From Anodontia alba (lineage: Eukaryota > Mollusca > Bivalvia > Lucinida > Lucinidae), in assembly GCA_964016985.1 (NCBI GenBank), contig OZ024836.1, positions 37,008,152 through 37,072,151 of the forward strand: a stretch of 64,000 bases of DNA. The letters are read 5' to 3'. The position numbers and the translations under genes were made by a program. The notes under the pieces are model-generated. The model made no database searches and was not told the origin of the DNA. It worked only from the letters and a program-made list of their open reading frames with translations. Numbering within the stretch: position 1 is the stretch's first letter; each line of letters starts with the position of its first letter. This document shows, piece after piece, positions 40,701-54,004 of this stretch.

Positions 40701-43700
40701 TATGCTTATAAATCAAACAGCATGTACATAAGCTTAATAAAATTCTTTTTTCATTTTCACATTATTTTCAGTTATTATCTGAGTAATTTGGTCATGCTGG
40801 TGTTAAAATTAAACTTAACCCTTGTCATGCTGAATAAATTAAGATGCCATGCCCACTTCAACTTTTCAGCCAATCAAACTACTTGATCCATGTTGTTGAT
40901 ATAAATTCACTACTGAATGACAAACAGTGCAGATCCAGATCAGTTGGCTTCTTCAGAAGCCAACCGATCTGGATCTGCACTGTTTGCAAAGACAGAGTAT
41001 ATCCTGGTTCAGCAGGACTAGGGTTAATATAAAACCATAGCTCCAGATGAGAGGGGGTGGGGTAGCCAGGTAATAATTTTCTTGTTTCTCCACAAAAACA
41101 TATGTTGTGGGTACTCAAGAGTAGTGCCTCAGCTTTTTATGAGTACCCACAACATATCTTTTCATACAGAAATCAGAAATAACAATACTTTTCAAGTGAT
41201 AAGTGCCATTTCTGGGGCTGTGGAAATTGCACAAAAAGAAAAAGCTATCATTTTATGAACTGCATATTACACAAGTTTTACACAAAAATCACCAGGTCTT
41301 TTTCTTTTCTTAGACATCATACTAATACAGTTGGTTGATAATATATAGCTGCGTATTTTGATTTATTCTGAATAATTCAATTTTCCTGATGCAGGCTTAC
41401 AAGCGGGCCCTACTTTTCTTACCCCTTTGTTGTTTTTTTTTTGCTCCTACTTTTCCCTACTTTTTTTTTTTCTGAAAATGACCACTTATCCCTACTTTTT
41501 AGTCCAAAAAGGTTTGAAGTGACCAAAGATTGTTATTTTTTTCTTTGCTCGCTTTGTTGCTTGGAGTTAGTAAAAATCAAATCAGCTTAATCTGTGCAGC
41601 TGCAAAGCAAAAGTTTATAAAATATTTTTACTTCAGTTCTAAATCCTTTTTTGGATCATTTATTTGGGCATTTCCTTTCCATGGTAATGTAGTGGTATTG
41701 TTCAGAGAGTCTAACTGTTTGCCATTCCATAAAGTTTTTTTTTATGAAGCAAAGCATAACAAAGAAAATTTAGAAAAAAAAATGCAATGGAATAAAAAGT
41801 TTGAAAGCTTAAAACATTCAGCATTATGTATTCAGAATTTAATTTTTTCTTCTTTTTTTTTTTTTTTTACCAAAAAATACACTGTGGGTTCTTGGTAGAG
41901 TAGTAGGTAGACTGACCTCACTTCTAATGAGTACAATCAATAGAACTGTCTCACTTCTAAAGGGTACTTACAGAGTATTTTAACTTCGTAATACATTAAC
42001 CTATAGATAATGTGCTATTCTATTCTGTTATTCACCCCCTCCACAGAAAAAAACGACCTTTCAGTCGTTATAAAGTCTTAATTCAGAAGGTCCCTTTAAC
42101 AGTTACCTGTATGACGTAGTTCCTCCCGCTCAAATGATCACGTGTCAGTTTCTTTTCTGTGGACTTTGAATGTTCAAGGATTATTATTCTGTGTTAGAAA
42201 AAATGGATTAAAATTATTCTACACGGTTAAAATTTTTATATCCTTGACTTTCTCTGGTTCTATATTCACTCCTTCTACTATCTATGTACTTATTTTCGAA
42301 ATATCGATCTTAGATTTCTTGTTTTCTCAATGTTAAATTTCTTCCTTTGTTTCCGCGTCAGTCGATGCATTTCGCCCGCGGCAACTGTGGCCATTTAAAA
42401 GCTAAATGGGATACATATTTATCTTGTCTAACTTGTAATTCTTGCACACGTATCTCTCCGTGTTATATTTGTAGTTCCTGGACAGAAAAAGTTTGGAACC
42501 TAGCAGAAAGAAGACGCCTTCATGCTACTAGAAAATCAGTTATGACGCAGAAGAGAAAACAGAAGAAATCAAAGAAATCCAAGAAGTCCCAGTCAGACAT
42601 GTCTGACAATGGGACAGTTGATGGGAGCACCGCCCCTCATAGCTTTACTGCTCGGGGCAGGACCCATCAAGGTGGCAGCCTGGCGGACTTAGAGTCTGAC
42701 CGGGCACTAAGCCCACCAGTCACCAGTAACCAGTCACCAGTCAACCAGTCACCAGTCAACCAGTCACCAGTCATCCAGTCACTGGGCAACTTATCTCCGT
42801 TCATCCAGTCACCGGTCATCCAGTCGCCAGTCAACCAGTCACCAGTCAACCAGTCACCAGTCAACCAGTCACCAGTCAACCAGGCGCCAGTCAACTAGGC
42901 TCCAGTCAACCAGGCATGGGTTTACAGTCATTCGCGTATGACCTACAAACACAAATTCCGCCTGGTTATATTCCTATAAATGTGCCTGTACAAAGCTACG
43001 CTCCGTCCATAAGTAGCCATATTTCACAGGGTAGTGTCCACAGACTATCCAATGTCTTTATTCCTGGTTACGAACGTTCTAATAGACTAGAACTTCCTAA
43101 TCCAGCTTCTTCCTCTAGACAGATTATTCCACTCGAACCTGATTTTTCGCAGGTCTCAGATCCGAGTGTAATGATTGAGCCTCCAAATTCAAATGATTTA
43201 TCTATCTCCAGACCTTCAAGGAAGGATCAGTCAAAAAGAGAGCATAAATCTAAAAAGAGAAGAAGACATCGATCGTCCTCTTCTTCTATCTCTACTTCCA
43301 GATCAGACTCTTTGAGTTCTTCTCGGCGAAAGAAAAATTCAAAGAGATCTAAGCACTCTCATAAAAAGAGAAGAAGACGATCGATGACGCCTTCTTCTTC
43401 ATCAAATTCCTCCCAATCTCAACTTGACATTGGTAGATATACAAGGGCTCATAAATCTCCCCAGGTTGTTCAAACGCCAACTCCAATACAACCTGAGGAG
43501 ACTAATTTTAGTCAAATCACTAATCAACCTATTAATTACGATCAGATTCAGCCGAATCTCACTCAACAGAATAAGGAGTCAGATTCGGAAACTGAATCCG
43601 AAGTCTGGTCATTTGATTGTGCGATTAACGAGGTCTTCCGGCTTCTTCCTCCTGAGTTATGCCCCAAAACTCAGCAGGATCAAGCTCCATTAAAACCTCT

Positions 43701-46700
43701 CTCTGGGATCGAACAATTAATGGAGTCTCGTTCCACTCCATTACTTGTCCTCCCACAATCCAAATTAGTACAAAATACAACAAAATATATTCAAAATAGA
43801 CTAGAATCGGACAAATTTTCAAGAGATTGGATTTGCCCGCAAAGCTTGGTTTCGGCTCTTGCTCCGACTAAATTCTACAAGAGCCAAAACCAATATTTGC
43901 CAGCTGATAATATCCCTCAATTAGAAGCGGATGCGTCGCTCCTAGACATTTCTAATAAAGGAAGAGCTTCTATTCCGCTCAAGAATCTAGAAGCATGGGA
44001 AAGGAAGGCTAGAAAACTAGTCGCTATTAATTCTCATGCTGATCTATTTTCTTCAGCTGCCTTCCTTTCATTACAACAGGAATCGATGTCGGTTGCGGCC
44101 CTTTCCAGACTTCTGGAGGCCGTAGCCAAATCGATTAAACATGCTACTGCCATGTCTACACTTTTAACTACTGAATTATTCCAAGCTAGGAGGGACGCAG
44201 CCCTAGCTTCGTCTAAACTACTACTCGACAATTCCACATACGAGTTAAGGAATGCTCCTATTAACTCAAAGTCCTTATTTGACGGCAGGATAAAAGAAAT
44301 AGCTAAATCAAACTTCGAAGCTCAACAGCAAAGGTTTCTAGCTTCTACATCCATTCAGTCACAATCTCATTCCTATAAGCCTCCTTCGCAGAGCAGAGCT
44401 TTCAAGATACCTAAATATCCTGCTAAACAAACAACATCCAGACCTAAACCTACGCAGTCGTATAGGTCCAAAAATATTTCTCAAAGCTCATCTTCTCACA
44501 TTAAGAAAGATAATATCAAGAGGACTGGTAACATCCGTCAGTTCCCCTCCTCTAAACCTGCCTCTTCCTCCGCAAGATTATGAAGGCCCGCCCTTTCCAC
44601 TGCCTGCTCTTCCGCTCGCGGACATTCCAGTGGGAGGACGATTGGCCCATTTTGCGGAAAAATGGGAGGAAATAACAGACAACAAATGGGTCCTCTCTAT
44701 CGTACGAAACGGATTCAGGATACCATTCATCAAAATTCCTCCTTTGTCATCTGTTCCGATCAGAATGAGTCAATCCTCCTCCCCTTTTCTCAGAGAAGAG
44801 ATCGAAAATCTTCTCAACAAACGGGCAGTGGAAAGGGTACAGAATCCGGAAACTCCCGGCTTTTATTCCCGGATATTCCTTGTGCCAAAAAAGAACGGAA
44901 AGTTTCGTTTAATATTAGACCTGTCTTTATTAAACCGTTACATAGAGAAACAAGCATTCAAAATGGAGACAGTCAAATCGGTAAGACAAGCGATGAGACT
45001 CAACGATTGGGCTGTCTCCATAGATCTACATGTGCCGATACATCGTCAATCCAGGAAGTATCTTCGTTTCGTACATGAAGATCAAGTATATCACTTTTCG
45101 GCCCTACCGTTCGGAATGTCCCTAAGTCCGTTAATTTTCTCGAAACTGATGGACGTTATTGCAGCCTTTCTACGCCAACGTGCCATATCAGTTTTTCCAT
45201 ACCTAGACGATTGGCTGATAAAAAATCTGATTCACAACCGTCTGATTACTCAGACAAAGATTTGCATTCAAACTATTCAAAGCCTAGGTTTTCTGCCAAA
45301 TCTCAAGAAGTCAGACCTCTTTCCTGCTTAGAAATTCACCTTCATAGGTATGGAATTTCTGACGCAACAAAATTTAGTCAGGGTTCCAGCGGATCGTGTA
45401 CAGAACCTAATTCTAACAATCAAGAAAATAATGTCAGCAAAACATGTATCGGCACGAACTTTCCTTTCTCTTTTGGGCAAACTCAGTGCTGCAGCAGACC
45501 TTGTTCTCCTGGGCAGACTGCACTTACGTCCTCTTCAGATGTGCCTGCTGTCAGTCTGGAAACCTCATATTTTTCCTCTCGATCACCCGATCTCGATAAA
45601 CGGCATGATTCGATCTCACTTACAATGGTGGATAAACCCCATTCGATTCGAGACAGGGACTTCAATCCATCCTCCAGACCCCAAATTCTTCCTTTATACG
45701 GATGCCAGTCATTACGGATGGGGAGCTCATTTAGAGCCGACAGCACTGTCCTTTCATGGTCGCTGGACAGAAAACCAATCCCAGCTCCATATCAATATGT
45801 TAGAAATGATGGCCATACGATTAGCACTGAAACAAGCCAAAACATTTATTCACCATTCTTGCATCATGATATCCACAGACAACACAACGGTGGTCTCATA
45901 TATCAACAAACAGGGTGGCACTCATTCCCCCAATCTTTGCGTAGAAGTTTGGAAAATACTCAATTGGTGCCTGGAACAAGACATAGTTATCAGAGTACGT
46001 CACATCCCAGGCAAATTCAACATTCTTGCAGACCCCCTCTCAAGACTAGACAAACCTATCAAGACAGAATGGTCTCTGGATCAAACAGTTGCGAATTCAG
46101 TATTCCAGATGCTCAACTTCCCAAATGTGGATCTGTTTGCGACAAGATTCAACCACAGACTCCCATTATATGTCTCTCCAGTACAAGACTACAAAGCACT
46201 AGCGATAGATGCCCTGTCCATGGACTGGAATCATCTTCATGCATATGCTTTTCCTCCTTTTATTCTGATACCTGCTGTTCTAGAGAAAATCCGACAACAT
46301 CAGTGCAAAATAGTTCTCATAGCTCCGTTCTGGCCACAGCAACAGTGGTTCTCAGAACTTCTTCTTCTATTAGTGTCAGCTCCGATTCGTCTGCCACTAA
46401 TTCCAAGACTACTGACTCAATCCAAAGGAAGATTTGTACATCAAAACCTCCCAATTCTCGACCTTCACGCTTGGGAGTTATCAAACAATCAATCAGAGAT
46501 AAGAAATTTTCACAAAACGTTGCAGATTTTGTCTCCAGATCAAGAAGAGCATCTACACAAAAGTCTACGATGCAAAATGGACCATCTTCTCTAATTGGTG
46601 TCATACAAAAAAGGTTAATCCGATCTCGGCCCCTATTACAGTTATAGCCGATTTCTTAATCTTTCTTTTTTCGGAAAAGAAATGTCAGATTAGTACTATT

Positions 46701-49700
46701 AAAGGTTATAGATCTATGATCTCTAACACTTTAAAATTCAAAACTGGTAATAGAATCGGATCTAATCCAGTTTTATCTGAACTTATCAGATCCTTTGAAC
46801 TTCAACGACCAGTACAAAGATCTCTTACACCTAAATGGGACTTATCATGGGTTTTAGTATGTCTACAAAAACCACCTTTTGAACCTCTTGATAAGGCTTC
46901 TAAATTTCACGTTACTATTAAGACAGCCTTTCTCTTAGCTCTTGCCACTGCTAAAAGGTGTAGTGAAATACATGCTCTAGCTATGGATTCACAACATTTA
47001 AGATTTAATCAATCTGATGGTTCAGTTTCCTTGATTCTTAAATCTGGTTTTTTAGCAAAAAACCAGCTTCCTTCTGTTAAACCAGATCCTATTGTTGTTC
47101 CTAGTCTTGCTCGAATATGTAAATGGGAACATACTGACAGACTTCTTTGCCCCGTTAGGGCTCTGAAATTCTATCTCAAAATGACTAGCTCTTATCGCCA
47201 AAATAGAACTAGACTTTTTCTTCCTATTAAAGGCAATAAGGATATTTCTAAAGATACTATCTCGAGATGGATATCTTACACTGTTAAACTTGCCTATAGG
47301 AAACTCACTAAACGAGATATCTCTTTCCTTAAAATCAAAGCTCATGAAGTTAGAGCTCTTTCCTCTTCTTGGGCTTTCTTCGACAAAGTTCCTCTCAATG
47401 ATATACTTCAAGCAGCGGTTTGGAATAGTTCATCAACTTTTGCCAAATTCTATCTTAGAGACATGTCTCAACAAGCACAGAATCTCCAAAGTTTGGGCCC
47501 CATTGTAGTGGCCCAAAAAGTGGTGGGGGGCCAACAGCAATCAGCTATGGATGTGTAGACAACGTCAACAGCCCCCCTAGACCTGATGCTATACTAGAGA
47601 GGTACTAATTATATCTTTATTATATATATATGTTAACCCTGGATTACTTTATCCTTGGTTAAAGGATCTTATTATTGCCTTAAGCACTAATTATGTCCTC
47701 ATTATATATATATAAAAAATAAATCCTTTTATTAAGCCTTAATTCAGAAGTTGGGACTAACTTATTAGGAGAAATCCTCCCTCCTATTCTACAAATTCTA
47801 GCACATTATCTATAGGTTAATGTATTACGAAGTTAAAATGAAGTTTTTTAAAAGTAAAACATATTTTAACGAGTAATACTTAACCTATAGATAAGTATTT
47901 ATCGTCCCACCTCCCTTCCCTCGCTCCTTTCTCCTAATTGTGTATTGTTTTACACATAAAAGAAACTGACACGTGATCATTTGAGCGGGAGGAACTACGT
48001 CATACAGGTAACTGTTAAAGGGACCTTCTGAATTAAGACTTTATAACGACTGAAAGGTCGTTTTTTCTGTGGAGGGGGTGAATAACAGAATAGAATAGCA
48101 CATTATCTATAGGTTAAGTATTACTCGTTAAAATATGTTTTACTTTTAAAAAACTTCATGTTTTGAAGCTAAAATTAAAAAAACTATCCCAAATTAACAC
48201 CTCATTTATTGTCTTATCTGGAACCCATCGCGAAAACATGCCTATATAATGTAAAACTGGGGTTTACAGGTGTATACATTATGTTTCTTATTTCTGCTCA
48301 AAATATAGATTGTCAGCACTTGTTAGAACCACCTCACCAATGTAGTTCTAACGAGTCCCTACAATCTATGTTTTCAGCAGAAATATGAAAAATATCAGAA
48401 TTTTTATCTGAAAATTTTCATTTTTTGGTGATAAAATTTTCAGTATATTTGAATAGGCTTGCTTGTTTTCGTAATGTGTAGAGTGATATTTTCCTATGTG
48501 TTTTGAAAATAGTCTTAATTGGCAATAAACGAATGGCCTAGCTAGTTTTTCAGGGAAACATCTATAAAAAAAGTTTTAAGTTTTGTCTGCGGCAGGATAC
48601 AGGATAAATTGGACAATAAATCTTTTGAATAAACCCAAGGTCTTCATGTGTCTTTCTTATCCCCGACCTTGTCTTTCCCGCCTGACATTTAAATTACATA
48701 GGTTAAGCCCAAACTTGCTCTTTTATTTGGATGACTCCAGATTACTTGCTATAATGTTATATGTGTTATATTCTGTATGTTAACACTTAGCACGCTCTGT
48801 GCAAATTCATACATATTGACGATTTTCTTATTTTCCCCATGACACAGGCTGGCATTTCATGCAAATTGTCTGTCAGCTGAATTTTTTATGAAGCATGCTA
48901 ATCCAGTGGCAGATTCAGAGGGGGTTGGTGGGGTTCAATCAAACCCCCATTTAACTCAAAATATCATTTTCATGGGAAATTTTGGATAAATTTGGGATAC
49001 CATATTTACCCTAAATATGCACACCCCATACTTTTTACCATATACTTTTCAGCAAGCCCATTTTATTACCTATGATTGTGTATAAAATTGATGGATAAGT
49101 GGCAAACAGTGTAGACCCTGATCAGATGCCGCATTCTGCGGCATCTGATCTGGGTCTACACTGTTTGCTCAAGCTTATCGTTCGGAATACCTAGAATAAG
49201 TATGCTAGTTTAATCATATTGAACCCCCGGTGATAGATAAGAGGTTATCTAGATAAAGTAAATAGTTTCCTCATTGAGATGCTTCTAATGAGTACCAACA
49301 ACATATGCTTTCAAGGAGAAATAAGAAAACAATCAAATTTTCGGTTGAAAAAAAAAAAAATCCCCTTGTCTAAAACTATGGAAACTCTGTAAATGATAAT
49401 AGTTATTGAAGTTTCCAAATATATATCCTTTAACCTGCTGAATTTAAATATTAGCGGACAGTATTTCAAAATAGTATTCTTATTTTTTCCAGAAATAAGA
49501 TATTGATATTTCATATTGTCTCCTCAGGGAATGCTTCACATAAAATTTCAAGCTTATTTTATGGAGAAAAATGGAAAAAAAATGTTTTAAAGAGTCGTTT
49601 GTGAATATTTAAATTTAACGTAGTAATGTTCAAGTATTCTGATACTGACATAGTACATTGTTATTGAAGTTTGCCAAGTTTTAATGCTTAGCATTCTAGG

Positions 49701-52700
49701 TAAAAATTTCAGCAGATGACATTTTGAAATATTTTTCTTATTTTTTCCAGAAAACAGGATTTGACATTTCATGCAAATTGTCTCCAGTGAAGACAATTTA
49801 CCTGAATTGTCTATAATCCTGTTTTCTTGGAAAAACAAGAAATGTATTGTGACTTTGTCGTCTGCTGAATATGCCTAGAGAGTGGTAAAGGATAATCTAC
49901 CTTTTCATGGTGAATTCTCTGGGGCAATATTTTGGGTACAAAGATATGTGAAACGGTAAAAATTTTAATAACTGACACTTGAGTAGTGTACATTTACGGG
50001 ATTATATTTACCTCGGCTTGTTATTGGACTTTTAAAGGGAATGATTATGGCTAATCTTGGTCAAATGTTTGTAAAATTTTATAGTTCTTTGATAAAACAT
50101 TATGACTACAGGAATTTATACAAGAGACAGGGTAGATATTATTGACTAATTGATACTATGACTATATGAAATGACTAAATAATCTCTCGGAATAACATCC
50201 TTATTGATAAGGTGTTGAACAGATTGTGACACAATTATGTAGTGAACAAGTTTGACTTGTTTACAACCATTTGGAATTACACTGCCAAGCAAATAATTTT
50301 AGATACTGGAATAATTTTCGTTTCCTCCTATTCATGATGGCATATCGGATTTACATGCTACCAAAGCCTCTGCCAAAACCAACAATACCTAGCACAACAA
50401 TAGTGCTAGCCAATCAGAAGTGTTCTTACATTGACTGGGAAGAAGGTTTGTATGTAATAAGGTTTTTCATTGATTGGTATCCCACTGCTGGAAAGAGAAT
50501 GGATTTTATTGGCTGTTATTTTTATTTTATTTTATTTATTGCCAGTTTTGATCTTTTGACATACTTTGAAGATATTTTTTTTTTGTTTTTCTCTTGTTAT
50601 ATGTTGCAAATGAAAAAAAAAAAAGATTATCCTTTGTAGTCCTAAGCAAAATTGTAACAGAGGACATTTTAATTTTTCTTATTAATTATTTTTAGAAAAA
50701 AAAATAAGACCTGGCATTTCATGTGAATCATCTGCAGATGATTCACATGAAATGTCAAGCCTTATTTTACCCTGAAAAACTACCAAAAAAAAATTAATAA
50801 AAATAATCAAAATGTTGTCTGATGTGATTAGCACTTAGAGTATTTAATGCTTAGCACTCTTGGTAAAAAGTTTAGCAGACGACATACTGAAATATTTTTC
50901 TTATTTTTCCCAGAAAACAGGATTTGACACTTCATGCAAATTGTCTTCATTAGGGAAAATAAGATAAATATCATGAAAATATCTGTTGAATTAGCCCTAA
51001 GAGGTAAAGGTTAAAAAAAATCATATAGAAAATATTGAAAACATAATAAAGTGCACCAGAAAAAAAAAAAAAAAAAAAAAAACTTGCTAAAAATTGCTAA
51101 AATGAGCAATACTTGAGAAAAAGAAACCTTATGGCATGTGGAAACAGCAAAGACCTAGATAAGCTTGTGCATCCCTCCAGTCTGATCAGGACCTTTTATG
51201 TTCACTTACGGTATTTACCCTAAGTATTGGGACGCCCTCTCTCCTCGTCATACTTCTCCCAAAATTTGAAAGACTCAATTCTACCATCTCTTGATGTGTT
51301 TAAAATATTGCTGTATGTATGGCAAACAGTGAAGACCCTGATCAGATGCCACATTCAGGGTCTACACTGTTTGTAAAAGCCTATCCGTCCCAATACGTAT
51401 GTAGGGTTATTAAGGTACATAAATATGGGATACCGAATTTGACCTACTTACTGTACTGTACGCTTAGGTTTTTCAAAAATACTTGTAGTAAAATATGTAC
51501 CTACCTAAACTCAAAAAAAACAATTAGTGAAGGACTTATCAAATGATGCTTATACAATGTTTCTTTTTTTATTTTTCTGATTTTCTTCATAAAAGCATAT
51601 GTTGTGGGTACTCATTTGAATTGCATTAACAAGTTGATGCAATTCAAATGGGTACTCACAGCATATGTCTTTATACAGAAAAAGACAAAAAGTACACTGG
51701 CTGTAATCTGAAGACTATGGAATTGCTTGACTGTGCACTTATAGGGGTATGTGCGGAAATTAGGTTGAATACTGTAATTTAGAACTTACAGCAAAAACCA
51801 ACAACCCTGATTAGACTGCACAGATGCTAATCAGGATCTTTCTTGTTTGCACATGCATGTACCATTGAAACCCATTTTCTTATGACAGAGATTAGTTGAA
51901 AATCATCATTGTCCTGAAATTAGTCACCTACGATATGGCAGCCTCATTATCATAAATATTTGATAATGAGGCTGCCATGTTATGTTAACTCTTAACACTT
52001 AACACTCTGGGTACAAATTTCAGCAGACAACATTTTGAAATATTCTTCCTAGCAAACAGGAATTGACATTTCATGCAAATTGTCTTCTGGGAGAAATAAG
52101 AAAAACATAATCAGTTTATTGTCTGCTGAAGGCAAGACATAAAACAAATTGCCTCATAGAATAAACTACAAAGCAACAAAGAGTAAGACTAACACCGGGA
52201 ATGGCATTGTTCTTATTTTTCTTGGAAAAAAAGGCTTGACATCATTTAATTCAAGTTGTCTTTATAAGGAGACAGTTTGAATAAAAATCAAGACTTATTT
52301 TCTGTGATAAATAAGAAAAATGTGGTCTGTTATTCAAATACAGCAGATTAAAGGTTGATAGTTAAACAGGGCAAGATTGTTGGGTTAGTGAAATGCCATA
52401 TGTTACAAAATTTCTGATAAAAAATGTGAGACATTTGTCCAAAAGTAAATCACAGTCATTGAGGAGAAATATCTATTTACAGTAAATTGTGAATGTCTAA
52501 CACTTTATGCCATACCTTTTTGTCCTACATTTGGCTTTTTATGCAGTTGTTTTAGTAAGATACTAAGAGGAATGGCAAACAGTGTAGATCTTGATCAGAC
52601 TGCTACTTCTCTGGGTCTGCATTGTTTGCATATGCCATTTTTGGTGTACAAAATTTTAGGAAATTTACCATACATTCACAAAGCAGGAATAGTTCAGTTA

Positions 52701-53973
52701 ATGAGTGAGAACTGTGATGGCCCTCACCAGGTTTACAATGTTTGCATTTGGCAATGCAAATTTTTTTTTCTACTTCAGCACATTTTAAAGCCAAGTTTTT
52801 CTTTGATTTCCACCACATAAGAAAAAAAAAACATCTTAAGAGATATATTTTTGAAGTAGACCCCTGTTCATCATAAAAATTCCACATTCAAATATAAGCA
52901 GACAATATTTTAACCAATTATGCCAAGTGGACTGTAGTCAGTCTATTTAAACCAATTATGCCAAGTGGACTGTAGTCAGTCTGTTTGGATAGCCCCATCT
53001 CTAGCTGAAGGGGTTTATTTTTAGCTCGGCTGTTTTCGAAGAAAACGACGAGGTATTGTCATAGCTCTGGCGTCGTCTGTGTCATCGTCGTGCAAAAACT
53101 TGGACATTTTGTAATATCTCTGTCATTACTGAAGATATTTACTTGAAACTCGGACTAGTTGTTCATTATGAAAAGGGGAACTTGTACCAATAGGGGAGGT
53201 AACCCTTAAAATATTTTTTGGCACAGTTATGCCCCTTTTTCTAAAAGAAACTGCAGCCGAGCGTTGGCACCCGCATGCGGTGCTCTTGTTTTTATTAGTA
53301 TTAGTATTGGCAATATTGAAACCAGGGCTGGATATTTTAGCCAAACCATCTCCTGAGGAAGCTATATAAAATGAATTAAAATATAAAAGCAGTTGTTTTA
53401 ATTTTATTTTATTTATTTGTTATTATTATTATATGCTCCCAGTTTCTTTGAAGTTGGGAGGGCATATTGCTTTGGGCTTGTCTGTCCATCTGTCTTCTTC
53501 ATGGTGGATTTATGCCCCTTTTCAGATTTAGGCATTTTAGCAAATGAAAAGCTTGTAAGCATAATGTCTAAGGAACCACTTGAGTTAGGCTCTTGAAATT
53601 TTGTAAACAGTTTGGAACCAGTGTGTATTATAAATATTTGATCAAATTATGTCCCCTTTTTAGACAAAGATATTTTAGCATAGGTAAACAATATATATTT
53701 TAGCATAGGTAAACCATGTATGCAAAATATCTCAAGAACCCCCAGAGCTAGGTTCATGAAATTTTGCATGCGATCAGGTTTCATTATAAAGATGACCTGA
53801 TTAGCATTTGGTGAAATTTTGTAAACATTTGTCCAAATTATGCCCCTTTTCAGACTTTAGAATTTTAGCGCTTTTCAATATTTTGTCAGTTATATCCCTT
53901 TCGAACTTTGGCATTTTGTATGGACAAGCATTTAGCTGGGAACATGTTTTTTTTTATACATTTCTAGTTGTTT

Positions 53974-54004
<31 letters not shown>

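Larger units (their letters stand above)
41978..48159 (+). mobile_element. DIRS-B: second copy, defective
   Basis: About 6.18 kb in intron 16, same strand and same ends as DIRS-A, with roughly 35 substitutions by eye outside the minisatellite (near 99.4 percent identity). Left border is after CAGAGTA, right border before GTTTTGAAGC. No target duplication is seen. All three genes are damaged, so it could move only with proteins supplied by another copy. The terminal structures are complete. Confidence 0.95.

Noticed and set aside
41530..41898. 122-codon + strand frame before DIRS-B
   Set aside because: Composition follows T/A-rich DNA and the frame ends in homopolymers.
50271..50639. 122-codon + strand frame in intron 16
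   Set aside because: Low-complexity Phe/Tyr-rich translation running into T-rich DNA, no homology I recognise, and no splice context.
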